A DNA stretch of 64,000 bases from assembly GCA_947034895.1 (NCBI GenBank), contig OX344763.1:67971093-68035092 (forward strand), given 5' to 3'. Within the stretch, counting starts at the first letter, position 1. Every line of letters begins with the position of its first letter. Positions 36,801 to 47,243 of this stretch are shown here, piece by piece. The translations under genes were made by a program, and so were the position numbers. The notes below the pieces were generated by a model. It had not been told where the DNA came from. It saw only the letters and a program-made list of their open reading frames with translations, and did not search any database. This DNA comes from Rhytidiadelphus loreus (lineage: Eukaryota; Streptophyta; Bryopsida; Hypnales; Hylocomiaceae).

Positions 36801-37319
36801 CTGAAAGATCAAACCGGATCCGGATTAGAATAGGAGAGTAGAGTAGAAGAAGTGGGTCTTCAGCCACTATAAGTCACGGAAGGAGCGGCGGGCCTGCCAC
36901 TCTCAAATTCAAGCGGCGATCCCTCTGATGGTGAAACAGAGGTTAAATCAAACCGGATAGGTTACTTGAGTTAGTGAGAAGAGACCAGAATTGGTTGGTC
37001 TCAGAGTCGTACTCAGGACCGGAAGTTAGAAAGTCCTGGTTTTATCGTAGATTTACTGGCTGGATTACTTCCAGGACCGGATTATGTCCTTGACCGGAAG
37101 TTGAATAGAATCCGGGAGTTATTTCTGCGGGTTGTGTGGTTTTCCGGTTGCAGGAGTAGGACCGGAAAGGTGTTGTTGGAGACTGACTTAGCTTAGAATC
37201 GTAAATAGGGTGAATACTTCATAGGATCTTGTGGGTTCGATCTTTAAAGTCACTTTTGTTATACTTTAGAGTGGTTTTTGGTAGTATAACATGGGAATTG
37301 CTTATCCTGTTCTACGACA
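33882..37319 (+). mobile_element. 3438-bp mobile element, copy 1, with TGTCGCA...TACGACA ends
   Basis: Begins TGTCGCAACGTG and ends CTGTTCTACGACA. It is flanked by TCAGT (33877-33881) and TCAAT (37320-37324), a 5-bp target duplication with one G/A difference. A highly similar inverted copy of identical length is at 58521-61958. Ends form a 7-bp inverted repeat (TGTCGCA / TGCGACA in copy 2). Both non-coding ends are packed with ACCGGA/AACCGGAT words. TATA-like boxes are at about 34125 (GTATATAAAGG) and 36263 (GTATATAAAAAC). TG...CA ends with 5-bp duplications are the LTR-retroelement or retroviral-integrase signature, yet I find no internal direct LTRs. It may be a solo giant LTR, a non-autonomous derivative, or a TGTNR-ended DNA transposon. 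Confidence 0.8.
34404..36032 (+). pseudogene. ORF of the 3438-bp element, copy 1 (542 codons, two in-frame stops)
   Basis: The ATG at 34404 (MPQLRRPRQS) follows the TATA box at about 34125 by some 280 bases. The frame ends with TAG at 36030-36032 and contains TAA at 34551-34553 (Lys AAA in copy 2) and TGA at 35466-35468 (Arg CGA in copy 2). Features: globular N-terminal part with VREILGKV and RWTEDKWKEVYGF, a middle with FLIPIFHPERPTRVTVTLGN, a strongly acidic linker (EEPEDEGTETKEEDTEDED), Pro/Lys-rich stretch (EPERKPDKKP), then heptad-like C-terminal half. I do not recognise the family. Gag-like or DNA-binding element protein are both possible. Confidence 0.65.
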
Positions 37320-38030
37320 TCAATCACGCACCTCAGTCACGCACCTTAGCTCATGCACTTCAGTCACGCACCCTAGCTCACGCACCTCAGTCCCGTTCTC
37401 AGGTACCAATTCCCGTGGGTCCAGCAAGTGACTTCCAAGCATTAGTCGGATCTGACTAGGCCTTGGGTGGCGCCAGCTAGACCTGTGGAAATTGGTACCC
37501 GTAATTGTGACTTCCAGTATTTTTTTAATAGGACGCATGCACTTTCAATATTAAAGCATTGGTTGTTAAATTAAGGCATTGGATTTAGGAAATGAACAAT
37601 GAGATCAATGAATGAGGCAAGATTAGCTTTATTTACAAGCTGAATAGATGAAGTTATCCTATGATGTAAGGGATTTTCAGACCCAAGCCAGGGAAGTTCA
37701 ACCGCCTTAAAAAAAGACACCATGACTCTAGTGCAACCAAAGACGATCTGGTTACTGTACCCCAGAAGGCCATTCAAGCGCCCGACGATGAGATCAAGCA
37801 CCTGAAGATTCTCCCGCTGTTTGTCTAGATCATTCAGGAATTCACCTCTGCAATCTTAGTTGACGCACTAATGCACCCAAAGATCTAACTTAGTCACCCC
37901 AGTCACGTTAATAGGTACCTATTTTTCTGGGTCCAGCTGGTGCCGCCCAAGCATTAGTTAGATCCAACTAGGCCATGGACAGCGCCAGCTAGACCTACCA
38001 AAATCGGTACCCGTGAACATGACAATGAGT
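37320..38030. repeat. Minisatellite continuation right of the element
   Basis: TCAATCACGCACCTCAGTCACGCACC resumes at 37320. A longer unit follows at about 37395-37520 (GGGTCCAGCAAGTGACTTCC, TGGCGCCAGCTAGACCTG) and another, more diverged, at about 37905-38022 after about 350 bp of unrelated sequence. This confirms that the element interrupts a pre-existing array. Confidence 0.8.
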
Positions 38031-38396
38031 TTGAAACCAGTCAAAGATCCGAGTGCATTGCGAAATCAGTCCAACGCGAGCCTCTTTCAACTGCAATCAG
38101 TTCAACCACGAGAGCAACGAGATCTCACTTCAAGATCCACGAGAGCACGAATCAACAGCAAGGCCAATGGGAGCCCAGACCAAATCAGGTCCACAGATGT
38201 CTCAACAAACTTTCGTCATCTCACCCCAGTCCAAAGCATCAGAGACAGAATCTCGGGGCCTCGGAGATGGCAATCCAAGGACTTAGCCTTCCAGGGAATC
38301 AACTTCCAAATTATGGTGCGGCAACACAAGCATCACAAAGATTTAGAAAACTAAGAAATCAACCGCCTAAACCTCAATGTTCTTACCTCGTTTGCT

Positions 38397-39360
38397 TGCC
38401 GGGGAGATTTGGCTGACCCTCTTGGTTGCTGCGCAGTTGTATCCTCGCGGGAGCGACTTCGGAAGTTCATCTTCGTACTCTCCTGCAGGCAGCAAAGATC
38501 AAAAAAATGGAAGTGAGATTTTACGCTTACCTTCATAAAAAATTTGAGGTACATACACAACTGCACTACGACGTGGGGGTGGATAGGAATTGGGTGGAGT
38601 AGGTTCAGACGTCACCCGCAGGAACATGTGGAACAGGAGGAATGTTTCTATTCTCCGTTGCTTCAGTCGGTCCAAAATTAGAAGTTACGTTAGATTCCCA
38701 AACTGTGCATAGAAGTTTCCACTTGAGAGCATTGCTTGATCAATTTCCTGATGAAGTGACTCCATCAAAATTTATCCTGACTCTAAACCGCACTCACGGC
38801 TGGTTCTTTCAGTTTAGGATTATCTATCACGCATATTGAACCTCTTAGATCTTTTAGTATTGAATTACATAAAGGCTTTTTCAAATCTCACGAATCTCTC
38901 AGAAACAAAAGATATATATTGTAAAATTTTAAAACGTCAAAACCATAAAGGTAGGTGATACCACTATAAGCATCAGAACTTAAATAGAATTTTTTTTTAT
39001 GTTCCAACACTTATCCATAAACCCTAATCCTACCTTTGATCACGATTTGAAATCCACAGTCTGGTTACATCTCTACTGCAAATGCAAAACAAAAATTTGA
39101 AATGTGAAGTATCTCCCTAATCTGTTCGAGACTCAAGAAAAAGAATGGAAGATGGAAGGACTCACAGTTGGAACAGCCTCGTGAAGTGTTGCGTTGTAAG
39201 CATCATTAGTACCTTGGGAATCCTCTTGAAGTGTTCCTAGACTTAGAACTTCATCATTGTCATGACTGGCATTCTCTCCTCCTCCAAAACGAAGAATTCT
39301 CCGCGGATCACTGAGCGCTACATTTGTTGTTTTAGACACTACCTTCTTCGCTCTAGTCAT
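38397..39360 (-). CDS. Small spliced gene, two exons recognised, function unknown
   Basis: Exon 1 runs from ATG 39360 (MTRAKKVVSKTTNVALSD) to 39166, ending at a GTGAGT donor. A second exon 38482-38397 is bounded by TGCCTGCAG and GTAAGAAC and encodes ESTKMNFRSRSREDTTAQQP and a basic tail. Phase is 0 at the first junction. Further exons downstream are not resolved. The N-terminus is basic and could be nuclear. No domain recognised. Confidence 0.35.
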
Positions 39361-39399
39361 TTTTAATCTCGCAAGGGCCTTACTAGACGAGAAATATAT

Positions 39400-40450
39400 C
39401 AGCCTACACTTTCTACGCTTTTTTTTATAGCTGGAGAAACTACTGAAAAGCTATCATTTCTAGAAAGCATGGGGTGCAACGAACTACACTGAAACTCTCA
39501 GAAATCAGAATCAACCGGTCTCCAAACGGAAATGACTAGCGACATAGTGAACATCAGAAAGACTGATTATAGGAAATAGTCCTTTATTTATGCTTGAAAA
39601 GCTTGGGCTGTGGCGGCTTTCACTAACGTTAATAACTACTCTGACACATGCCTTCACTCCGGTAATATAAATGAGCCGGTTGCCAAGATTTCAAACTTGC
39701 TATCAATGACAAAGTACCTCCAACTGCCCTTCATCCCTTGCATTGATGAGTAGTTAATGTCTGCATTCTTGCATTAAAGATAATTACAATTGAATCGCAC
39801 AATTACTATTTTTGCGTAAATTATGACTTGAAATTGTACAAAACAAGTTTCACACATGCAATTATATCTCGGGATACTTATTCAATTATATCTTACTAAA
39901 TACCCTAAACTGCCTATACACATTCAATTATATCTGCCCCTAACGCCTATACACATTAAATTATATGTAGGACCAAGGTGTTCAATTATGTTCAGTCTAC
40001 AAAATCTCCTTTGTTTATTGGCTCCCCTTAAACTTTAGAATAAAATGTGGATTAAAAAAGATTTAAAAAGTGAATAATTTTGAAGGTTTAGTTGTGAAAA
40101 GGATTTTGAAAATTTTAGGCTTCACACATGCATTAACAAGTCCATTCCAAATGGTGTATGTATGTCCATAATGCAAGTTTTTTACTATGTTTTTTTTATT
40201 AAAATATAAATTGGACTATGTTCATTTTAATATAATTTGTTTTTAAATTTAATAGTGTGCAGGGACCTTGAGCCACTCAACTATGCATGATGCATTCAAG
40301 TGGTAAAAATTAAAATTTATTGAACATTGTTTGTAAATATCAATATATGGCACCGTATTGATTGTTGATAGGATGCCAGTTAGTATTGGATGCCTTCACC
40401 TTGGTGGCGGGGCAAGTAATAATTATGATTGGAGAAAATAGTAGGCCACC
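39400..40450. other. AT-rich gene-free stretch
   Basis: Between about 39855 and 39990 the words TTCAATTATATCT and CCTATACACATT recur (CAATTATATCTCGGG, CAATTATATCTTAC, CAATTATATCTGCCC), a small degenerate tandem repeat. Nothing coding seen. Confidence 0.4.
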
Positions 40451-40677
40451 AACTTCTGTTAGGTTAGCTTCCCTAGAGAATGAGGATAAAAGAAAAAAAC
40501 ATGGTCAAGTGTTTCAAGAACCTTACTTGTAGTTAAAGCTGACTCATAGATTGATTGTCTCCATTTCTTGTCTTCACATAGCAAAGTGACACAATGGCTT
40601 GCATTTGAGTAGATGGTCATCAGGTCCCACTTGTTTTCTCGGTAGAAGATGGAAAATGTGCTACAATATGTAGTCAC

Positions 40678-41835
40678 CTCCTTCATGTCCGCTTTAGGTT
40701 CTTAGAGTCGTCAATCTATGTTGAAGAAGAGAAGAAGTCTGAATCAGGTGAATTATTGCAATCTACCCCTATTGTGAGGTCTGTCTTCGAAGAAGGTCAT
40801 TGTTGGTATCTACCATCGGGAAAATATAGGGCGTATGGTCTCCCTCTATCCTTGCTAGCTGCATCCACGGAGATATTAAGTCAAGAGTCAAATAATTTGA
40901 CCGTAGATATGCCTTATATATCTGGTTCAATATCACCTATTGCTCCTTCTGAAGTGTCTGTCGTGCTAGAAAATAGTGCACTCATCCGGAAAGTGAAGGT
41001 TGAGAAATTAGACCCTATCATAGAGTTATCTAGTGAATCAGAAGGTGAGTCTCCTCACTTGACACTTCAAAAGCAACCATGTGCAACTCCAAGTGGATCA
41101 CAGGAGATGGATATTCATAAGTCTATATGGGACATCCCTTCTAGTAGTCCTACGTTGTCTTCACATTCACGTCCACCAATGCACCCAATGCCTGTTGACC
41201 GAGTAAGCATAATGGATTGCTTGAAGCGGCTAGCCACCGTTCGTCATTCTCGTAATGAATTGTCAACAATGGATCTTCATGATGCCATGAAGTACCACCG
41301 TGTGCAATTTCTACCAGCAGTTTACGATGGAGATGTTGTCTTCGAGTTGCCTCCGTGCCGCTCATCTTCTTCTTCGGCGGTGGACAAGAACTGGGAGGGA
41401 ATGGACAAGCGATACGATGGACACCCTTGGTGTAAGGTACTGACAACAAACATCCAGAACACTGACAACTTGAAGATCCGTAAGTCCTACTACGTTGGCC
41501 ATCTTGCTTGTTTCAACGTGGATTGTGATTATTTAAAGAGAACTTCTAAGAAGAATGAAATAGAGTGGACTGGGTACACCGTGTTTCTATTTGCATTGGG
41601 AGACAGTCCTCCCAAAGATTGTACTTTAGTGTGTAAGGTTTGCAAGGTTACACCTACTTGTCTAAACACATGTAATGCTAGAATCTATTATTGCTATACA
41701 AATGATCCGAAGAAGACAAGGGCCGCAGTTCACTTTGGGAATCATACTCATCCGGTGGCAAAAGGGATGTATAGAGATTCTACGGCCCAAATCTATGGAC
41801 TCATTGCCAAACAGGTGGAACATCATATTCATTAA
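40678..41835 (+). CDS. Zinc-finger-like protein (WRKY-GCM1/FLYWCH-type appearance), possibly mobile-element derived
   Basis: An open frame ends with TAA at 41833-41835. It is open at least from about 40678, and no convincing ATG defines the start (an upstream exon is likely). The N-terminal half is Ser/Pro-rich and probably disordered. From about 41395: WEGMDKRYDGHPWCKV, then RKSYYVGHLACFNVDCDYL, KRTSKKNEIEWTGY, CTLVCKVCKVTPTCLNTC and ARIYYC, closing with AVHFGNHTHPV. The order of Cys and the terminal H-x-H after a Gly-Asn resemble WRKY-GCM1/FLYWCH zinc-binding folds found in transcription factors and the N-termini of MULE-like transposases. No transposase core follows within the window. Assignment is tentative. 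Confidence 0.45.
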   Translation, partial: LLHVRFRFLESSIYVEEEKKSESGELLQSTPIVRSVFEEGHCWYLPSGKYRAYGLPLSLLAASTEILSQESNNLTVDMPYISGSISPIAPSEVSVVLENSALIRKVKVEKLDPIIELSSESEGESPHLTLQKQPCATPSGSQEMDIHKSIWDIPSSSPTLSSHSRPPMHPMPVDRVSIMDCLKRLATVRHSRNELSTMDLHDAMKYHRVQFLPAVYDGDVVFELPPCRSSSSSAVDKNWEGMDKRYDGHPWCKVLTTNIQNTDNLKIRKSYYVGHLACFNVDCDYLKRTSKKNEIEWTGYTVFLFALGDSPPKDCTLVCKVCKVTPTCLNTCNARIYYCYTNDPKKTRAAVHFGNHTHPVAKGMYRDSTAQIYGLIAKQVEHHIH

Positions 41836-42183
41836 AATGGGAGTTTTCCAATGAAATGGGAGTTCTACAAGCTTCATAAACTAAGAATGCAATAAGAATT
41901 TCAGGCCACCACCACAAGAACAAAATACATTAATAGACAAACATAGACAATATGTGCAGAAGTAAAATTATAATAGCAATGTATTTAGTATTATGGAGGC
42001 CTAAACATGATGCTATCTATATATACTATGAATGCGATACGATGATGCTAACTCCACACGCTATGACTGTGACCTACTCCTCAATATTTGCATTGCCTTT
42101 AATATTTCTGGCCCTCGACTATATCTTGTACTCCTAGCGGATAATTGTTGCACAATCTCTCGTTGTTGTTTCTTTAAGGACCT

Positions 42184-44316
42184 CTACTCCCAAGCATCCC
42201 ACGTAGGAGTCCTACAATGAAGAGGAGGCAATCCATCATTTCTTTTGCATTGTCGTTTTACGATATCCAAAGATGACAGACGAGGCAGTGCGCCTTCAGC
42301 TATTGTATTCCGCTTCTCCAATTCTATACTCTTTACGCCTTTGGAAGTGTTGCCCGTGATGGCAACAAATGTAGGCATTGAATCCTCCACCTACCAAAAC
42401 CAAGAAAATAAGACATTCATTACCCACAATGACTACAATGCGAACCATGAAGACAGACACAATTGCTGAAACATTTCACTCAATCACTGATAACACACCT
42501 CCATAAAGGCCACCACACCCACTTCTTCATCGTAGAGCTTCCTCTGCATTTCCAAATTGACAACAGGCCGATCCCAGGTTGTTTGTAAACGAGATTTTAG
42601 AGGAGATGGAGAGTGCATTACTTTGGGGCGCTTCCCTCCATTGGGAGGACTATCAACAACGCCATCGTCTATGTCCATCATTGAAAAATCCATTGTCGAT
42701 TGTGCAGTGGCCTCGAAGTACATGACATGCCGAATTACTGGAGCCACAGCATTCCTTAACTCCTGGACACAACACAGAAATATTCCAGTGCAAATATGAA
42801 TGATGAATTTTATTTTATTTTATTTGACAATAATAATTACATTTTAAGGCGTACCCTCTCAACACAACTACGTCGTCTACAAATTTCTAGAGGTCCTATA
42901 GACAAGTTCGTTCGGGAGGCGGACAAGGACGGAAATAGATGTCTTCGTGGGTGAGCTCCTTGCGCTTCGTTGCGCGCGTCGTGCGTGGTTTCTGCAAAGG
43001 AATGACACGCCCGAAATCATCCACTTTCCATTCTCTATGAAGTCTATTGGAGACCGCGAGCGCCCTCTGAAGTTCCTTGTACATGGATTGGTCGAGATGA
43101 TGCTTGAGGTGAATCCCCCCCACAGCATTGTCTCTACGGAAAGAAAAAAATTCCCACGGCCTCTCTACATGCAGTCTCCTAATCCAAGGCAGGAGTTCAA
43201 ATATGAGAACCCCGTCTCTCGACCCCTTTCCGTCAAAACACCATGAGTCTAGGAGCACTACGTTCGAGGGATCATTCATGAATTGTTTCTCGGGGCTGTT
43301 GTCCACTATTATAGTATTCTCCTGTGTGAAGATGGACCCCTTTAGTTTGTACAACCTCTCCAATGGCTTGAGAAACAAGTCCTTGCGCGATCCCCTCAAC
43401 TTGTAGTTCTTTAGCATGCCATTCCCGTCTCTAGATTTCATGATGGTACATTGTTCTTGGCCTAGGACACCGGAGGGGGGCGTCAGGCCGTGGAAGAGAA
43501 AATTAACAGCGAGCTTGGCGTACGATTGATCCATGGAGCTCCAGATTACGACATTTGCGAAGGAGGTCAACTCCCGCACGAACCTTCTGACATGGGGTCA
43601 GAAAGTGACCCTTTCCATCGGGATGATGAACCTCTCCGCTCTCGGGACTACTTCACGAAGAGAGCACACTCTCCTTTCTTTTATGTGATATCTCATATCA
43701 TCACAAAAGCAAAGAAGTCCATTCAGATCCAGGACGACATTGAGCCACTTCTTATTGAATCTGGATGTGAACGGACTACGAAAATGCACATCCGCCACAA
43801 TATCACCTACGACTCCTTCACTGGTCCCCTACTCATAAGGAACAGAGACACATCAAAAATTACACCGGGTCAAACTCAATTGCGAAGGGTACACCGAAGT
43901 GGGGCATAACAGACTGGAGAACACATCGATGAGGCGAACAAAAAATCAATATTCTGAAGTTTGAACCAAGGTCAGCCACCACAACACGCACAGCACTACA
44001 AACATGGCAAAGTACTTACCACATCTTCCAGCAAAGCATTTCGAGGAGACATTTGAGGATCTTCTTGTTCACCGCAAGGAACATCATCAATCGAAACCTC
44101 CGCCACTTTGGGTAGGACTTCAAGAACCTCCACGACATCGAGGATGACTTCGAGAACCTCTGCATCATGTTGAGGGAGAGGATCATCTTGAACCTGATCT
44201 GCCGTAGGACACGAAGGAGACGCCTCTGGTGGAGAATCATCCACAACATGCCCAAGACATGGAGCAACAAAGTCGAGACATTCAGACCCTGCAACTATGG
44301 AAATTGAACACGACAA
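42184..44316 (-). pseudogene. FCP1/NLI-interacting (HAD) phosphatase-like spliced gene with in-frame TGA
   Basis: An acidic N-terminal exon (about 44300-44020) ends at GTAAGTACT. The catalytic exon (about 43820-42855) encodes NVVLDLNGLLCF (HAD motif I; DLNG as in many plant FCP1-like proteins, with Asn at the second Asp position), then VVIWSSMDQSYAKL, KDLFLKPLERL and TIIVDNSPEKQF (late acidic motif), matching FCP1-like CTD-phosphatase folds. A single TGA at 43600-43598 sits where the family has Arg in an Arg-Pro pair (frame reads VTF-stop-PHVRRFVREL), so CGA-to-TGA is likely. Likely 3' exons: 42762-42499 and 42390-42184 (GTAG and GTGTGT donors), ending TAG; the junction near 42855-42900 is uncertain. 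RNA polymerase II CTD dephosphorylation is the family role; activity here is doubtful. Confidence 0.6.
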
Positions 44317-44454
44317 TGCTGCGGTAAGAAAAAATATATATTACAATGTCTCATGAGGGGAGAAAATGATACAAAATGCGTGTGGTTGGCCTATCCTAGA
44401 ACTAACTGAAAGTGTCAGTGCTAGCAAAACTAATACACGCACAGCGGAAGGAGC

Positions 44455-44475
44455 TTCAACTCGAGTCGAGTTGAA
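44455..44475. promoter_or_regulatory. Family B palindrome just past the ParB-like gene stop
   Basis: TTCAACTCG-AGT-CGAGTTGAA, exact arms, 18 bp beyond the stop codon of the ParB-like gene and about 140 bp before the FCP1-like gene's first exon in the same orientation. Confidence 0.85.
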
Positions 44476-45584
44476 ATACATGCTAAGAGAAGTCACGAGG
44501 AACAACCTGGAGGAGCATCAGTCACAGGGTCCTGTGACTGCTCCGCATGTACCCCTTCCGACGGTGTCCTGTCCACTACATCCTCGGTCTGAGGATCAAA
44601 AGGGATGTCAGCTGAGTCCTCTGCCATGTCCGGCTGACCTTCATCCTTGACCTCTTGATCCTGCTCAGCCGCATCATCTTCTGGGTCTGTGGCGGCGGAG
44701 GATGGAGTTGGCGCTGGCAGCACACCCTCGGATGCCGTCGTATTATGTGACGAATTCGGGGATGACGTCGGCTGTTGCCTGGCATTGTCGGCTGATGTGT
44801 GAGGCCGGTTGCTGAGCATGAGCCGGGATGATGTCTCAGTCGGAGACATTTGTTGCAATGGCGCAACCGCTAGCAAAAGCTCCGGGTGGATCTGCCTCAT
44901 GGTTGACACCACCAACTGCGGGAGGGTGGAGACAATGTCCTTAAAGAACTGCATACTATCCTCTCTGGCCCTTCTATTTTCCTCCCGCATCTCCTCCCTC
45001 GCAATTCGGTTTTCCTCCTGTATCTCATCATACACCGATTTTTGGTTATCGGGGACTAATGTAGGCTCAAGATTCTTCCTCTTCTTGGACGTGCGCCTAT
45101 TGGAAACCGAGGTCCCCTCCGGCTATGAGGAAAGAGGGGTGGCATGCCTCTGTGCCAAGGTGTCCGATGAACCTCTCATGTCGCTAGAGGCGGGGACCCC
45201 CTCCGACAACCTTGTCCCCTTGGGAAGCAAGTCCCCAATGATTTCGGCTACTGGATCCTTCCATTCCTCTTTCCTCTCCATGTCGTCGCCTTCATCCTCA
45301 CCAAGGTTGATGGCGACATCTCTTCGAGATCCCTGGATGGCGGCTTCCTCGGCATCCGTCATCCTGTCCTTGCCTTTGGCAGAACTGGAAGCACCCTTGC
45401 TAAACCTCCTTGGATGAACTCTTTGATCCACGAGGTAACTTGAATCAAGGAAGTCATCCTTGTCAAGGTACTCGGATGCTAACGCTAACTGCAGGAACTT
45501 CGGATTGTACTTGGAGTCGCCAATGATGTAGTGCTCTAGTGACAGCATCTATTAATGATCAGGTAACGATGAGGTCAGACAACT

Positions 45585-45651
45585 TTCAACTCGACTCGAG
45601 ATGAAAGGGATTTACAAAGCAACTAGGCAATTCAACTCGCATCGAGATAAA
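45585..45651. promoter_or_regulatory. Two family B palindromes in the second intron
   Basis: TTCAACTCG-ACT-CGAGATGAA (45585-45605) and TTCAACTCG-CAT-CGAGATAAA (45631-45651), 46 bp apart start to start, within the 45678-45549 intron. Confidence 0.8.
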
Positions 45652-47068
45652 TGACCAAACTGTACATAGGAAACTTACCAACGCCGCGCATATAATTTTT
45701 CCCCCAGTGAAAATGGAGAGAACATTCTCTTGATCCCCGGCAAACAGACTCAACACCTGTAAATAGAAATCCATCCGCAATTCTGTGTTGTAAATTCTAT
45801 AATCCAAGTCGTTGGTGGTTCTAGACCTGGAATACCGTCCGTCTGGGAGAGCTTCAAATTTTTTGGGGATCTTCTTGCCCAACTTTACACCCTTCTTGAT
45901 CAAGAAGATCATGTGCACGGATTCCTTCGCTTTGTTTGATTTCTCGGGAGCATCGCAAATCCGTTCCCAAACTGAAGGAACGTACTCAGCAAAATGTACG
46001 GTGTACACTTCGCCGTACATTGAGGTCCGGATATGCGACCTGAGATCGACCTGAAGGTCCATCTCTCCGCAAATCCACAACCATACATTCGGGTCCTTGA
46101 CCGTGGGCTGGTCCATCGTCGAGAGAATATCCATAAAGAGCTCGAAGTAGAGATCTTTGTCCTTTGTCCTCTCCCTATTGATGGTTCCAGGGATGTTGCG
46201 GAAGTCCATCACTGCCAACTTGAGACTCTGGCCGACTTCCTCCTCCCACACATTTGTATCCCAGCCCACCAGCTCGTCGTCCTTCATGTTATAAGGCCGA
46301 TAGAAGGCTCTCCCCTCGAGCTTGACGAACTTGCCCTTGCTGCCCATGAAAATCTTGAAGAGCTGGGCAGCCATCGGTGAGAGCTCTTCAATGCTCTTAT
46401 TTTTGTTACAAGGCATTTTGGCAAGGGAGTAGAATTCATCAGGCGGACCAGAAATAAGGGTGTTCTTTGTGGCCTTCGTTACATTGTATACCCGCTTGAA
46501 ATCCTTCCACTTGTCTCTGCGAAAACTGCCTTCGTTATTGTACAGACTCAAACTTTTTCTAAGGAAGAAGATTTGCCTCCGGATTATCTACTTCCTCTTG
46601 CACCGCTCGAGCCACTCCTTGGCTGTGTAGTAGTCCTCCAGAACCCCGGTGGACTTCTTCATCGTCACCTTCGGGTGCGCCAAGTCTCTGTTCGGGGTCC
46701 TATCGAGGAGATGCAAAGCCAACCTTTTGAGATCTCCCTCGCTGCAGTTCCCGAGCCACTTGAAAAACTCTCGGGACATGACCCCATCTTGTTCTTGATC
46801 CCATCCCTTGGTCTGCCTAAACTTCAGCAAGGTGTCGAGATCTGTGAGCTGCCCTTGGGAATTCATGGATATGACCTCGCTCCAAAGGTCATACAATTCC
46901 TTTGAAGCAGTGATAATCTTGAGTTCGTTATGGATGTCGAGGTCCTTCTCCTTCTTCCTGCTCAATGCTCCTTGGGACTTCTTCACATCTATCATAGTGA
47001 ACCTGAGTCTCACTACGTCCGTGAAATCCTACACGTTCACTCAGAGAAATTCCATCAATTTGGGTCCA

Positions 47069-47243
47069 ATCAACTCGAGCCGAGCTGAATGCTAGCACGA
47101 GGTTAATAAGTCAAATATTTATAGCAGCTAGGAATTCCAACATCAGTTCAGGATGTAATCAAATCGACTAAATTGAATGATACAGGACTTAAATAATTCA
47201 AACATTATGAACACAGGATAAGTTCAACTCGACCCGAGTTGAA
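47069..47243. promoter_or_regulatory. Two family B palindromes in the first intron
   Basis: ATCAACTCG-AGC-CGAGCTGAA (47069-47089) and TTCAACTCG-ACC-CGAGTTGAA (47223-47243) lie in the 47256-47029 intron of the ParB-like gene. Confidence 0.8.

Noticed and set aside
33882..37319. Classical LTR retrotransposon with two LTRs inside the 3438-bp element
   Set aside because: The first and last kilobase are not similar beyond the 7-bp ends and shared ACCGGA words; no primer-binding site or polypurine tract was evident.
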